Source of the DNA: Rhodothermia bacterium
Lineage (GTDB): Bacteria > Bacteroidota > Rhodothermia > Balneolales > Balneolaceae
Reading direction: 5' to 3'
NCBI GenBank assembly: GCA_030427885.1
Contig: JAUICM010000004.1
Location: forward strand, 248,001 to 312,000
DNA length: 64,000 nt
Positions 29,201 through 37,543 of the stretch are shown here, in pieces. The notes beneath the pieces are model-generated. The model saw only the letters and a list, made by a program, of their open reading frames with translations, did no database searches and had not been told where the DNA came from. The translations under genes and the position numbers were made by a program. Numbering within the stretch: the first letter of the stretch is position 1; each line of letters starts with the position of its first letter.

Positions 29201-29237
29201 TTTTGTTAAAACTATGAAAATGCTGTTGTTGAAATAA
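26223..29237 (+). CDS. T9SS-secreted CotH-kinase/lamin-tail-domain protein
   Basis: 1004 residues, multi-domain. Signal peptide (LLICLICFFILFLNSSFA); lamin-tail domain 1 near 45-175 (VVINEVMASNSS, DWIELYNSG); chitobiase/hexosaminidase C-terminal-like domain near 188-270 (AEIRYTLDGSEPNE); CotH-type atypical kinase domain near 276-656 (VHIEFFE, KIGGNNTRG, RDGMLQTLVKDL, WRWILFDLDWSYGY-type DxDW); InlB B-like repeat near 663-740 (AGYKFSGWTGD); lamin-tail domain 2 near 748-900 (VVISEINYHSS, DDWIELHNP); and a T9SS sorting domain (NYPNPFNGNT to KMLLLK). CotH proteins phosphorylate spore-coat or secreted proteins; here it would act at the surface. It stands alone on its strand. Confidence 0.88.
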   Translation: MITEFLPAKASRLDHLLICLICFFILFLNSSFAKAREFQVDQAEVVINEVMASNSSTIQDRDGDYPDWIELYNSGDSEIDLSGFGLSDDPDDLFKWTFPTTTLQPGEFKLIFASDKDYSDEASYLHTNFKIKAGGETLSLTDTNGFVVDQINSVEIESDVSWGRKPDGGSEWAFFTEPTPGESNSTDGFTAYSAQLIFSHTGGFYQSAVSVEITAQNTSAEIRYTLDGSEPNENSTLYSAPINMDETSVLRVRSFESGLLPGKIATHTYLFNENTTLPVISLSTDPDNMFDNATGIYVNYKKDWERPVHIEFFETDRQKKFSEDAGIKIGGNNTRGRVQKAFHINFKGKYGPTKIEYQVFPDLPVFEFDNLYLRAAGNDWDQAHFRDGMLQTLVKDLEFETQAYRPATIFLNGEYWGILNIRQRYNNQYFLSEYGIEADNLDLLEHEHPNDFMTVKQGDLDAFTTLFDFIENNDFTENSSYEYIQTKMEIDSFLDWVISEIYFNNTDWPTNNVRMWRPKTDDGRFRWILFDLDWSYGYQRTRLGDEDENTYKGNTLTWALGEDKMFTGTMFRQFLENEEFKTEFINRFADYLNTVFEPDHVVQLISETREHLEPEMPRHYERFKNDPISKWYEYITIVENFANNRPFYLRQHIKEYFGLSKTVQLNTQIENPANGRIKLNHITITDSEWQGEYFSDVPVKLTAIPNAGYKFSGWTGDIQSDSATITQTLSDDISLTAHFVKDSSAMEYVVISEINYHSSDEFNPDDWIELHNPTENEVDISGWRITDKKDSTGFIVPANTVIDTMGYWVLSEDLDQFSQLFQDVENVTGDLGFSLSNGGETIWLYNADDQLVDSVSYDDSSPWPVQADGNGPTLSLRDPQLDNSIGQSWMASNRYGTPGVANNTVTVSIEEDYEMPVNFQLLQNYPNPFNGNTNIVYTIPESGMVTLKIYDLLGKEIRTLVHQNQTASTYRVTFDTYGLSTGVYFYRIQVGNSFVKTMKMLLLK

Positions 29238-29307
29238 TCACGGAATTGAAAACAAGTTGACAAAAGACTTATTTATCTGCTTATTTAATAAATAATTATA
29301 GTTATTT

Positions 29308-29796
29308 ATGGGTAAGAGTAAGATAAAGAGAGTGCTTTTCTTTTGGGTTGATAAGCTTCAGATCGACCGAAGGGAAAGAATAAGCATTGCTTTTACCCTG
29401 GTGGTTCTTGTTCTGCTATTTGTTGCAGATATATTCATCAATCCGAAGGAAGTTCCTGCCCCGGAGAACCACAAACAGATCCTGAAAGAATTTGAGCGAC
29501 GGAGTGCCATCGCTAAACGAAAGAAAGAGGAGCTGGAACAACGCTACAATCCGAAGCAGGAACAAGTTGTAGACAAGCCAGAAGTCAAAGCCACTGAAAA
29601 CACGAAAAAAATAAGTATCAACACGGGTACTTTGGAAGAGTTAACAGAGCTGCCGGGTATCGGTGATACATATGCATCGAGAATTATAAAATTCAGGGAG
29701 ACTAACGGGGAGTTCAATTCCGTTGAGGAACTTATTCAGATAAAAGGGATCGGTGAAAAAACCCTTGAAAAGCTTCGAGCTTATGTGAAACTATAG
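29308..29796 (+). CDS. ComEA-like helix-hairpin-helix membrane protein
   Basis: 162 residues. One transmembrane helix near 30-48 ([16 protein letters not shown]), a charged coiled-coil-like linker ([20 protein letters not shown]), and a C-terminal double helix-hairpin-helix DNA-binding unit ([23 protein letters not shown] and [16 protein letters not shown]). This is the layout of ComEA-type receptors that bind incoming DNA outside the membrane, though many bacteria that are not known to be competent carry such proteins. It lies 75 bases before porX on the same strand. Confidence 0.87.
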   Translation: MGKSKIKRVLFFWVDKLQIDRRERISIAFTLVVLVLLFVADIFINPKEVPAPENHKQILKEFERRSAIAKRKKEELEQRYNPKQEQVVDKPEVKATENTKKISINTGTLEELTELPGIGDTYASRIIKFRETNGEFNSVEELIQIKGIGEKTLEKLRAYVKL

Positions 29797-29870
29797 TTAA
29801 CTCAGAATTAAAAACTAATCCGGCAAAAGAATCATATCTTCAGGCAGGTAGGAAATCAATACGCGATAAT

Positions 29871-31415
29871 ATGCCAAATATACTTTGGGCTGATGATGAG
29901 ATCGATCAGCTGCAGTCACACATAATATTTTTAGAGAAAAAGGGATTTGATATAGAGCCCGTATCTAGCGGTGAAGATGCGGTTGCTATGATCGGAGAAA
30001 GAAAATTTGATATTGTTTTCTTAGATGAACAAATGCCCGGAATGGGAGGTCTGGCAGCTCTCGAAAAAATTAAATCAGCCCAGCCATTATTGCCGGTGGT
30101 GATGATCACCAAGAGTGAAGAAGAAAGCATCATGGAAGATGCGATCGGTGGCAAGATCTCAGATTATCTGATCAAACCGGTGAACCCGAACCAGATACTG
30201 CTTACTACCAAAAGGATACTGGAACGATCACGTTTACAGAGCGAGAAGTCGGCACAATCATATCTGCGGGACTTCAATAATATCTCGTCACGAATTCACC
30301 CCGGAACAACCTGGAAGGAATGGATCGATATTTATAAAGAACTTTCAAAATGGCAGATCGACCTGGGCGAAGGTGATGAGGCTTTGCAGCAGGTGCTGGA
30401 AGATCAGTTCAGAGATGCCAACCGGGAGTTCGGTAAGTTTATCGATAAGGAATATCAGGATTGGGTAAATGATGGAGATGATGCCCCGCTGCTCTCCCCG
30501 GAAGTTTTTGAGAAGTACGTGTTTCCACTGGTACGTGATGGCAGGAAAGTGATGTTCTTTTTGGTGGATTGTATGCGCTACGACCAGTGGCTGGTGTTTG
30601 AGCCATACCTGGCTAAGATGTACGATATCAGTACTGATTTTTACTATTCCATCCTGCCAACGGCAACACCATATTCCAGGAATGCAATATTTGCTGGCCT
30701 GTCGCCAATGGAAATAGAGAAGAAGTATCCGCAGCTTTGGGCTCAGGGTCAGGACGAAACCTCCCTAAACAGGCACGAAGAAGAACTTTTGAAGAAACAG
30801 CTGGAACGAGCCCATTTTGATATCAACTTCAAATACGAGAAGATCATCAATGCGGAAGACGGAAGAAGTGTTGCCAATAAAATGAAAGGATTTGCACAGT
30901 CAAAACTGGCAGCCTTTGTATTCAACTTTGTGGATACACTGGTGCATTCCCGCTCTGATTCAGATGTGATCAAAGAACTGGCTCCGGATGAATCTGCATT
31001 CCGGTCGATTACCGAAGCATGGTTCCAGCATTCTTCATTGTTGCAGATGTTCAAAGAACTCGCCGATGAAGATGTGACCGTAGTGGTTACCACGGACCAC
31101 GGGTCCGTTCGGTCGTTGCGTGATACCAAAGTATTCGGGGATCGGGATACAGCTACCAATCTGAGATATAAGTACGGAAGGAACCTGAATGCCGATGATG
31201 AAAATGCAGTGATCCATATCACTGATGCACACAAGTTTAAGTTACCTATCGTTGCGTATGCAGCTGACTATCTGATTGCCCGGGAAGACTATTACTTTGT
31301 GTACCCGACTAATTATCACAAGTATCAGAACCGGTACAAAGATACCTTTCAGCATGGTGGTGCTTCCATGGAAGAAATGATCCTCCCGGTAGCGATCATG
31401 AATCCTAAGAAATGA
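29871..31415 (+). CDS. porX: PorX, two-component response regulator with PglZ-type phosphodiesterase domain
   Basis: 514 residues. An N-terminal receiver domain ([11 protein letters not shown], phospho-acceptor D52 in [24 protein letters not shown]) is joined by a helical linker to an alkaline-phosphatase-superfamily PglZ domain with [13 protein letters not shown], the nucleophile region [12 protein letters not shown], and metal ligands in VVTTDHGS and the late QHGG. PorX, with the sensor PorY, controls T9SS genes in Porphyromonas and relatives, and its PglZ domain cleaves nucleotide second messengers. It makes sense in a genome with at least five T9SS cargo proteins here. porY is not in the window. 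Confidence 0.93.
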   Translation: MPNILWADDEIDQLQSHIIFLEKKGFDIEPVSSGEDAVAMIGERKFDIVFLDEQMPGMGGLAALEKIKSAQPLLPVVMITKSEEESIMEDAIGGKISDYLIKPVNPNQILLTTKRILERSRLQSEKSAQSYLRDFNNISSRIHPGTTWKEWIDIYKELSKWQIDLGEGDEALQQVLEDQFRDANREFGKFIDKEYQDWVNDGDDAPLLSPEVFEKYVFPLVRDGRKVMFFLVDCMRYDQWLVFEPYLAKMYDISTDFYYSILPTATPYSRNAIFAGLSPMEIEKKYPQLWAQGQDETSLNRHEEELLKKQLERAHFDINFKYEKIINAEDGRSVANKMKGFAQSKLAAFVFNFVDTLVHSRSDSDVIKELAPDESAFRSITEAWFQHSSLLQMFKELADEDVTVVVTTDHGSVRSLRDTKVFGDRDTATNLRYKYGRNLNADDENAVIHITDAHKFKLPIVAYAADYLIAREDYYFVYPTNYHKYQNRYKDTFQHGGASMEEMILPVAIMNPKK

Positions 31416-31460
31416 GAAAATGATACCGTCGCGAGGAGTTGAAAATAGTAAAGAAGGGAT

Positions 31461-31491
31461 TTGGATGAATCGACGCGGTGATCTCATCCAA
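31461..31491. terminator. Possible hairpin downstream of porX
   Basis: ttggatga (31461-31468) pairs with tcatccaa (31484-31491) around a 15-base loop, in the gap between the porX stop and tsaE. It lacks a T-run on the plus strand, so it may be a weak or Rho-helped end, or simply a structure in the leader of tsaE. Confidence 0.35.
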
Positions 31492-31580
31492 AAAAGGGGA
31501 AGTAAAATTTCTGAGATTGCTTCGTCGAGAACCCTTGTAAGTCTGAATGAGTTTGAGGTTTCCTCGCAAAGACTAATTGT

Positions 31581-31994
31581 ATGGGATCTATGATCAGTAA
31601 TTCAATAGAAGAAACGGTCAGTTTTGGGAGGGAGTTTGCTTCCCGATTATCACCCGGAGATGTGCTTTGTCTGGAAGGTGATCTGGGTGCAGGTAAGACC
31701 CATTTTGTGAAGGGTGTCGCATCGTATTTTGGTGTGAAAGAAGAACAGGTTAGCTCACCGACCTTTACCCTCATCAACGAATACCATGGCACCATTCCTA
31801 TCTATCATTTTGATTGTTATAGATTAAAGAATGAACAAGAAGCACTTGAAATTGGTGCTGAAGAGTATTTTTATGGAGTTGGAATTTCCATTGTGGAATG
31901 GCCGCAAAAAATTGGAAATTTATTACCGCCCGAATCCGTTTGGATTAACATTACTCATGCGGGTGAACATAAAAGAGAAATAAAGACCATCTAA
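31581..31994 (+). CDS. tsaE: TsaE, ATPase of tRNA threonylcarbamoyladenosine synthesis
   Basis: 137 residues, normal length. Walker A LEGDLGAGKTHFVKG, switch-like SSPTFTLINEY, the Y-H-F-D-C-Y-R strand and the Walker-B-like VEWPQKIG are all typical. TsaE works with TsaD and TsaB to add the N6-threonylcarbamoyl group to A37 of ANN-decoding tRNAs. A small gene with a TTG start follows 10 bases later and is probably co-transcribed. Confidence 0.94.
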   Translation: MGSMISNSIEETVSFGREFASRLSPGDVLCLEGDLGAGKTHFVKGVASYFGVKEEQVSSPTFTLINEYHGTIPIYHFDCYRLKNEQEALEIGAEEYFYGVGISIVEWPQKIGNLLPPESVWINITHAGEHKREIKTI

Positions 31995-32004
31995 GAGAAG
32001 AAGA

Positions 32005-32283
32005 TTGAGGAAGCGCAGGCTTTCATACCGACTCGACCTGTTACCGATCATTTTGCCTTATCATCGAAGGGCAAAGAATGAACTCCGTCCGGGAGATCTT
32101 GTCTACTACGGACCCAGCCCTGAGTATTATGGCATTGGCGAAGTAGTGCAAAGAGAAGAGAAAGTGTGCGTGGTTGACTTCAGAGGCACCGGTTTATTGG
32201 GAATTCACAAAGATGAAATGCTTTCCAGTTACCTGATTCCTATTCATAAACTGAATCTCACCGGGGTGCTGAAAAATAGGTGA
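32005..32283 (+). CDS. Hypothetical small protein (92 aa, TTG start)
   Basis: Not recognised. It starts at TTG, preceded by a purine-rich run (agagaagaaga), 10 bases after tsaE. The middle (LRPGDLVYYGPSPEYYGIGEVVQREEKVCVVDFRG) reads like a small beta-barrel of the KOW/SH3 type seen in CarD-like or DUF-type nucleic-acid-associated proteins; this is inference only. It is the last gene before the AT-rich AAA/TOPRIM cassette. Confidence 0.6.
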   Translation: MRKRRLSYRLDLLPIILPYHRRAKNELRPGDLVYYGPSPEYYGIGEVVQREEKVCVVDFRGTGLLGIHKDEMLSSYLIPIHKLNLTGVLKNR

Positions 32284-32356
32284 TTTTGAAAGCCAAATTC
32301 AGGTGATCAAAAGTTGAAAATAGATGGTATCTTCCTTATCGAATTAAAAGTGAATA

Positions 32357-33571
32357 ATGTCTGAAATTAAAGAAGAACTCTTATTTCTAGAAGAAGTTAA
32401 ACTGGAGGGATTTAAATCAATTCAGGATGTGTCTATTGAATTTAAGAATGGACTTAACATTATAATTGGTAAGAATGCAGCTGGGAAGACAAATTTTCTA
32501 ACTTTTTTAAATTACATCTTAAATTTTGAATATGAAGAGTTGATAGATTTTTATTCTAAGCTTTCGTTCTCAAAAGGCAGGAATATTTCATTTGAAGTAA
32601 CTGGAAATGTTCAAAAGAAAGAGAGCTTAAGTAAAAAGATGATAGCTTCTGACAAAATAGAAGAGAAGGTATTAATAGACGAAAAGCTTGTAGAAGAAGA
32701 GAAGAATTCTAATTCTAGAAATATTTTAGGCAAAAATGGTGTTGAATTTCAGGCGTCATATCTAAGACATGGTGTCCCTGAAAAATATTTAATTGTGGAT
32801 GAACCACTTAACTTTTCGATGAATGTGGATGTATTGCCAGCTGAATTGTTCAAGAGAATTACGGAAGAAGACAATCCATACTTCATAAGGTCTATAATGG
32901 CAGAATTCGTTTTTGGGTCATTAGGGTTTGATGATAAAGCTAAAAAGCCTATGACGGAGGCTCGATTAAGGAATCAGATTAAAAAGCATTTTTCACGATT
33001 TGAGAGGGTAAAAGTTTTTCTTGAAGATTTTTCTCCAATTAAGGACATAAGATTAGCAGAAAATTTTAGTGTTTTTTTAGATTCAGAAACAAAAAAATTT
33101 ACTGTTAAGAATATTCATTTTGAATTTAAGGTTTCAGAATCGTGGTATCCGTTTACTAGCTTATCTGATGGAACAAAAAGACTTTTCTACATTATCTCGG
33201 AGTTGAGCACACTTGGTAACTTACACTTTACAAAAAATAGTTTTGGCCTGAGAAATGGTGATTTAAAAAGAATTATTTTATTAGAAGAACCAGAGTTGGG
33301 GATTCATCCACATCAATTGATGCATCTAATGCATTTTATAAAGGAAATATCAAAAGATCATCAAATTATTCTTGCCACACATTCCCCACTAGTTTTAGAT
33401 ATCCTTGATCAAGAAGAATTGGATAGAATTATTATTGCAGAATCAAAAGGTGGATTAGAAGGTACTAAGTTACGTCATCTTAGTGATGATGAGTTTGATA
33501 AAGCAATAACATATATCAAGGAAGATTTTTTGAGCGACTATTGGGTACACTCTGATTTAGAAAAAAGCTAG
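32357..33571 (+). CDS. AAA family ATPase (OLD/RloA-like), likely defence ATPase
   Basis: 404 residues with an ABC/SMC-type ATPase core. Walker A GKNAAGKT (38-45) follows LEGFKSIQDVSIEF. The signature-like SLSDGTKRLFYII and Walker B RIILLEEPELGIHP are followed by the H-loop LATHSPLVLDIL. A charged helical insert (about 90-125) replaces a long coiled coil. The layout matches the ATPase subunits of OLD-like, RloA-like and PARIS AriA-type proteins. The next gene, 3 bases downstream, encodes a TOPRIM-like partner. Both genes are visibly more AT-rich than tsaE and pnuC, which flank them, suggesting acquisition by transfer. A two-subunit anti-phage system is my inference. Confidence 0.82.
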   Translation: MSEIKEELLFLEEVKLEGFKSIQDVSIEFKNGLNIIIGKNAAGKTNFLTFLNYILNFEYEELIDFYSKLSFSKGRNISFEVTGNVQKKESLSKKMIASDKIEEKVLIDEKLVEEEKNSNSRNILGKNGVEFQASYLRHGVPEKYLIVDEPLNFSMNVDVLPAELFKRITEEDNPYFIRSIMAEFVFGSLGFDDKAKKPMTEARLRNQIKKHFSRFERVKVFLEDFSPIKDIRLAENFSVFLDSETKKFTVKNIHFEFKVSESWYPFTSLSDGTKRLFYIISELSTLGNLHFTKNSFGLRNGDLKRIILLEEPELGIHPHQLMHLMHFIKEISKDHQIILATHSPLVLDILDQEELDRIIIAESKGGLEGTKLRHLSDDEFDKAITYIKEDFLSDYWVHSDLEKS

Positions 33572-33573
33572 CC

Positions 33574-34128
33574 ATGAAGATAGGATTAGTAGGTGAGTCT
33601 CCTAATGACACATCTTCAATTCAAAATTTACTTGTAAAGCAGTTTCCTCATTTTGAATATCAGTTTTTATTGGATAGGATTAATGGAAGTCAATTAGATA
33701 GCCAGAAAACTAAGCGCTTTCTCAGAAGGGAGTACGAAATAAAACAACCTGATATTGTCATTTTTATCCGAGATTTGGACGGAATTCTCCCAAGTAAAGA
33801 AAAAATGATTCTAAGAAAGAGTTATTTCACAGAGTCAAATAGTGTAGTTGATAAGGTTGGTATTTATTTATTAAACATCTATGAAATCGAGGCGTTAATA
33901 TTAGCTGATATAGTCACTTTTAACAGCCTTTTTGGCACTAATCTTGAAGAGATTGAAGATCCTATGCGAATAGAAGAACCAAAGGAATTTTTAAGAAGTT
34001 CTTCAAAAAAATATAGAGAATCGCTGAACCCTAAGATTTTCAAAGAACTAGACTTTGATAGAGTAAGTAGGTGTAGGTACTTCAACGAGTTTTTGTCATC
34101 TTTTGGAAAAATATTAGATGAATATTGA
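33574..34128 (+). CDS. TOPRIM-like partner protein of the AAA ATPase
   Basis: 184 residues. The start KIGLVGESPNDTSSI offers the TOPRIM-type glutamate (E8), and FIRDLDGI gives the DxD pair (D67, D69). A further conserved-looking acidic segment, LLNIYEIEALILAD, follows. This pattern fits TOPRIM-fold nucleases of the DUF4276/RloB/OLD type that act with an AAA ATPase. It begins 3 bases after the ATPase stop, so translation is probably coupled. Catalytic residues appear intact. I cannot tell whether the target is DNA, RNA or tRNA. Confidence 0.68.
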   Translation: MKIGLVGESPNDTSSIQNLLVKQFPHFEYQFLLDRINGSQLDSQKTKRFLRREYEIKQPDIVIFIRDLDGILPSKEKMILRKSYFTESNSVVDKVGIYLLNIYEIEALILADIVTFNSLFGTNLEEIEDPMRIEEPKEFLRSSSKKYRESLNPKIFKELDFDRVSRCRYFNEFLSSFGKILDEY

Positions 34129-34146
34129 CCCAAGAAAAGTAGTTTA

Positions 34147-34788
34147 ATGATTATCGACGGTATTATTAACGGGGTCATTCAAACTACGGCACTGGAATGG
34201 ATCGCCGTTACAACAGGGTTAATGAGTGTCTGGTTTTCGATGAAGGAAAATATCCTGGTATATCCAACCGGGATCGTGAGCGTGTTGATCTATGTGTATA
34301 TCGCGTTCAACTATCAGCTCTATGCTGATATGGGAGTGAACTTCTACTACTTTGTGATGAGTGTATATGGCTGGTACCACTGGCTGGATACCAGGGATGA
34401 AAGCAAAGAACAAATTCCAGTTACTGTGAATAATGCCAAAGAATGGATGATCTCCGGGAGTTTGCTGGTTGGGTCCTTCCTAATCCTTGTGTTTGTGCTT
34501 ATGAACTTCACGGATAGCGACGTTCCGGTATGGGATGCAACCACTACTTGTTTTGCTATACTGGGAATGTATCTGATGGCTCGTAAAAAGCTGGAAAACT
34601 GGATCGCTTGGATCATCACCGACCTGATCTCGATCCCGCTTTACTTCTATAAAGGATTAGTGCTTACCAGTTTTCAGTTTCTGGTATTTACGATTCTTGC
34701 TACGATGGGATATTTTGCCTGGAAGAAATCGATGAAAAAGGATGAACGCATTGAATTTGATCAAAGCATCAGATCTGAAATCGCCTGA
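34147..34788 (+). CDS. pnuC: Nicotinamide riboside/mononucleotide transporter PnuC
   Basis: 213 residues with seven likely membrane helices. Family marks are ALEWIAVTTGLMSVWFSMKE, NILVYPTGIVSVLIYVY, YADMGVNFYYFVMSVYGWYHW and WIAWIITDLISIPLYFYKGL, with the aromatic substrate pocket of PnuC proteins. It imports nicotinamide riboside as an NAD precursor and so complements nadA/nadC at the left end. It is followed convergently by the HsdR_N gene, whose 3' end overlaps it by 28 bases. Confidence 0.93.
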   Translation: MIIDGIINGVIQTTALEWIAVTTGLMSVWFSMKENILVYPTGIVSVLIYVYIAFNYQLYADMGVNFYYFVMSVYGWYHWLDTRDESKEQIPVTVNNAKEWMISGSLLVGSFLILVFVLMNFTDSDVPVWDATTTCFAILGMYLMARKKLENWIAWIITDLISIPLYFYKGLVLTSFQFLVFTILATMGYFAWKKSMKKDERIEFDQSIRSEIA

Positions 34789-35666
34789 ACGTAGCTTGAT
34801 AATGGCCGGTCGAAAGTGAACCCGATCAGGTCTTTAATGTCGATATGCTGAATGCCTTCCTGAGTTTGAAGGATAGTGTTACGGGTTTCTTCTCCGGTAA
34901 GAAGGTCCAGAGAGACAGAGAGCAGCGCAACATTATCGCCTTCGTGATTCAACACGCTTGTGAGCCGGGTTGCACCAACCGGAGTGGTAGTCATAGCCAA
35001 AGCCAGCATCACATTCTCGCCGGTATTGAATATGCGGTAGTAGTTTGACAGGGCCAGATCGGGGGTGGCATCTTCAAAAGAAATAAAGCGAGGTGGATTA
35101 TCCGTATCGGCATAAAGTTCTTCGCAGGATTTGCGTATCCATGTATGTAACTGATGCTGGGGATTGGCTCCTGCAAAGCCACGGCCGGACCAATATTCTA
35201 TGTCTTTGTTCAGGGCTTTTGCAGATGCGAACGCTTCGGGAATATGTTCCAATCCGATAAGGTCACCACTCTGAAACTCAAACCAGTATTCTGTCACACC
35301 ATTCGTAATCAGGATAAATGGAGCTGCAACTTCCTGATTATATCTTGAGATCTGGAGTGCCACTTTCCCATCCAGTGTTACCTCCGGGGCTTTACATTCC
35401 ACCAACAGAAGAGGTTTAAAATCTTTGTCGTAGCAGATAAGGTCGGTACGGGATGAAGATTTATCCCTGGGTAGTTTAACCGGAGACTCGAAGGAGATCC
35501 TGCTTTTTGGAAAACCAGCTTCCAGAAGGAGATAGTCAACGAAAGAAAGCCGTACCCGTTCTTCAGGGAGGTTCTTGTAGGATTTCTTGAGGATAGGATT
35601 CCAGAGATACTTCTCAGAGTCTTTGAATGTAACCCGTGGATAATGATATAAAGCTGAACTGAGCAC
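34761..35666 (-). CDS. Stand-alone type I restriction HsdR N-terminal-like nuclease-domain protein
   Basis: 301 residues. The central region (RTDLICYDKDFKPLLLVECKAPEVTL) has the D...ExK signature of PD-(D/E)xK nucleases as found in the HsdR_N domain of type I restriction subunits; QISRYNQEVAAPFILITNG follows. There is no helicase motor, and no hsdM or hsdS nearby. Such solo proteins are common and conserved in Bacteroidota and relatives, often as single genes, so a housekeeping or DNA-repair role is as likely as restriction. Its 3' end overlaps the end of pnuC by 28 bases, tail to tail. Confidence 0.83.
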   Translation of the reverse strand: MLSSALYHYPRVTFKDSEKYLWNPILKKSYKNLPEERVRLSFVDYLLLEAGFPKSRISFESPVKLPRDKSSSRTDLICYDKDFKPLLLVECKAPEVTLDGKVALQISRYNQEVAAPFILITNGVTEYWFEFQSGDLIGLEHIPEAFASAKALNKDIEYWSGRGFAGANPQHQLHTWIRKSCEELYADTDNPPRFISFEDATPDLALSNYYRIFNTGENVMLALAMTTTPVGATRLTSVLNHEGDNVALLSVSLDLLTGEETRNTILQTQEGIQHIDIKDLIGFTFDRPLSSYVQAISDLML

Positions 35667-35676
35667 AGTGTGGTTG

Positions 35677-35724
35677 ATTGTTACTCGTTATTGAATAATC
35701 TAATAACAATTAACGAGTAACAAT
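35677..35724. repeat. Dyad repeat D between HsdR_N-like gene and yidC
   Basis: attgttactcgtta (35677-35690) and taacgagtaacaat (35711-35724) are perfectly complementary over 14 bases, with a further short internal pairing. It lies downstream of yidC on the minus strand and just upstream of the HsdR_N-like start, and could end the rpmH-rnpA-yidC transcript. Confidence 0.75.
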
Positions 35725-35746
35725 GAACAAATAATTAAAAAGTAAA

Positions 35747-37543
35747 TTAAGAGGCTTTTTGGAGTGCTGCCTGGTGTGTACTTTTATTGATATACAGCTG
35801 CTGAACAATTGACAGGACGTTGAATATCAGGTAGTATAAACTCAGTCCCGAAGCAAAATGGTTGAAAACAAACAAAAGCATGATCGGCAGGAAGTATTGC
35901 ATGATCTTCATTTGTTGTGCCATTGGGTTGCTTCCGCCGCCACCACTGGCGCCACCGGTAAGTTTACTTTGCATCATCATAGAGGCTGTCATCAGAAGTA
36001 CCAGGCCGGCGATCTGATTACCCAGAAATGGGATCGAGAACGGTAGATTGATGATATAATCTGGTGCAGAGAGGTCATTCACCCAAAGGAAGGATTCCTG
36101 TCGTAACAGTATCGAGTTCTGGAAAAACCTCCAAAGTGTGATCAGAATCGGAAACTGGAGCAGCATAGGTAAACAACCACCCAGAGGATTCACTTTATTC
36201 TTTCGATACAGATCCATAGTTGCTTTTTGTTGCTTCTGTGGATTGTCTTTGTACTTCTCCTGGATCTCTTTCATTTGTGGCTGGAGCTCTCGCATGGCTG
36301 CCATGCTCTTATAACTCTTAATGGTAAGTGGTGACAAGACCAGCTTAACCATCGCAGCAAAGATGATCACCAAAACACCATAGTTGGAAATAAATCCACT
36401 GAAGAAGGTGAAGAATGGAATTACAACAAAACGAACAAAAGGATCGGAGAACCAGCGTAACCAGCCATAACCAACTTCAACCATGTCGAAGGCATGTTCG
36501 TCGAAATCTTTTACATCATAATATTTCATCGGGCCTACATACAGATTGTAGGACACAACACCATCGGTTGGGATGTCGGAAGTAATGGCAGCAGTGTATC
36601 GGTGATCGGTATTAGGATTGTCCGCTTCGCCCGTGATCTGTCCTGAAAGGCTGGCGCCATCTGTTTCGGTCATGGGTTTTATAAGCTGAGCAAAGAATTT
36701 CGTTTTGGTAGCCACCCAGCGAATAGATCCGTTCACATTGCGCTCAAGGTATCCGTCATTTTCATCAAGTTTACTGACTTTGAGTTGCTCAAGCTCGCCG
36801 CCGGCATAAAAATAGGCAGAGGTGGCAAGGGCCTCCTGAACCGGGTCTTTCTCAGTGAAGTTAAGAGGGGAGTTCCATCCAAAATCGATTGAGCTTCCTA
36901 CAATGTACTCACGGATACCAACAAATTTGATGTCAAGATCGATCTCATAATTATCTCCGTTAAACGTATAGGTGTATACTAACTGGCGACCATCACCGAG
37001 ATCAAGGGAGTAGCTTAATTCCTTAGTGTCACCTTCACCAATGGCTGCAGAAGTTCCGGGTGTTACCTGATCAAACAGAATATTCCGGGTTTCAACATTA
37101 TAGTTCTCCGTAGTCAGGAATCCGGTATTGTATGCAGAGCGTGTAGTGTCTTCAATCATCTGCACATGTGCACCAGACCAGGTCATGTGATCGCTTAGTC
37201 TGAATTTTGAAGGGCCGGCTCCTTTATTGGTGAATACCGCAGTATAAAGTGGGGTCTCGATGCGGAAATGAGTTTGAACAGTATCCTGATTTTGTGCGAA
37301 CATTCCTGCAGCAACAGGTTCTTCATCACGTCTTTCAGTGATGGAGACTTCAGGAGCTTGAGTTTCTTCTTGCTGAACTTGCTCCTCCGGCTGCATTTGT
37401 TGTTCTATCTGAGCAAGACTATCCTGAATTGCCTGATCTCTTCGTTGTTGTGCAAGCTCTTCTTCGCTTGGCATGGTAAAGTAGAACCAACCAATCATTA
37501 GAAAGAAGATGAGCGAGAATCCGATTACGGTATTTTTATCCAA
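35747..37543 (-). CDS. yidC: Membrane protein insertase YidC
   Basis: 598 residues. N-terminal signal-anchor (VIGFSLIFFLMIGWFYF), a large periplasmic beta-sandwich (about 60-360), then the conserved five-helix insertase core with YGVLVIIFAAMVKLVLSPLTIKSY (hydrophilic-groove arginine equivalent region K), MKEIQEKYKDNPQKQQKATMDLY, NPLGGCLPMLLQFPILITLW and the last helices before a short tail. A Gly/Ser loop (GGASGGGGSNPMAQQM) precedes the final helices. Its start overlaps the end of rnpA by 8 bases, the standard rpmH-rnpA-yidC order. Confidence 0.96.
   Translation of the reverse strand: MDKNTVIGFSLIFFLMIGWFYFTMPSEEELAQQRRDQAIQDSLAQIEQQMQPEEQVQQEETQAPEVSITERRDEEPVAAGMFAQNQDTVQTHFRIETPLYTAVFTNKGAGPSKFRLSDHMTWSGAHVQMIEDTTRSAYNTGFLTTENYNVETRNILFDQVTPGTSAAIGEGDTKELSYSLDLGDGRQLVYTYTFNGDNYEIDLDIKFVGIREYIVGSSIDFGWNSPLNFTEKDPVQEALATSAYFYAGGELEQLKVSKLDENDGYLERNVNGSIRWVATKTKFFAQLIKPMTETDGASLSGQITGEADNPNTDHRYTAAITSDIPTDGVVSYNLYVGPMKYYDVKDFDEHAFDMVEVGYGWLRWFSDPFVRFVVIPFFTFFSGFISNYGVLVIIFAAMVKLVLSPLTIKSYKSMAAMRELQPQMKEIQEKYKDNPQKQQKATMDLYRKNKVNPLGGCLPMLLQFPILITLWRFFQNSILLRQESFLWVNDLSAPDYIINLPFSIPFLGNQIAGLVLLMTASMMMQSKLTGGASGGGGSNPMAQQMKIMQYFLPIMLLFVFNHFASGLSLYYLIFNVLSIVQQLYINKSTHQAALQKAS

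Noticed and set aside
29308-29796. Inferring natural competence from the ComEA-like protein
   Set aside because: No other competence genes are visible; such HhH membrane proteins are widespread.
32357-34128. Assigning the pair to PARIS (AriAB) or Gabija by name
   Set aside because: The ATPase half fits, but the partner cannot be matched to AriB by eye, and Gabija needs a fused TOPRIM and a UvrD-like helicase.
34761-35666. Type I restriction system
   Set aside because: Only the N-terminal nuclease-like domain is present; no helicase, methylase or specificity gene is in the window.
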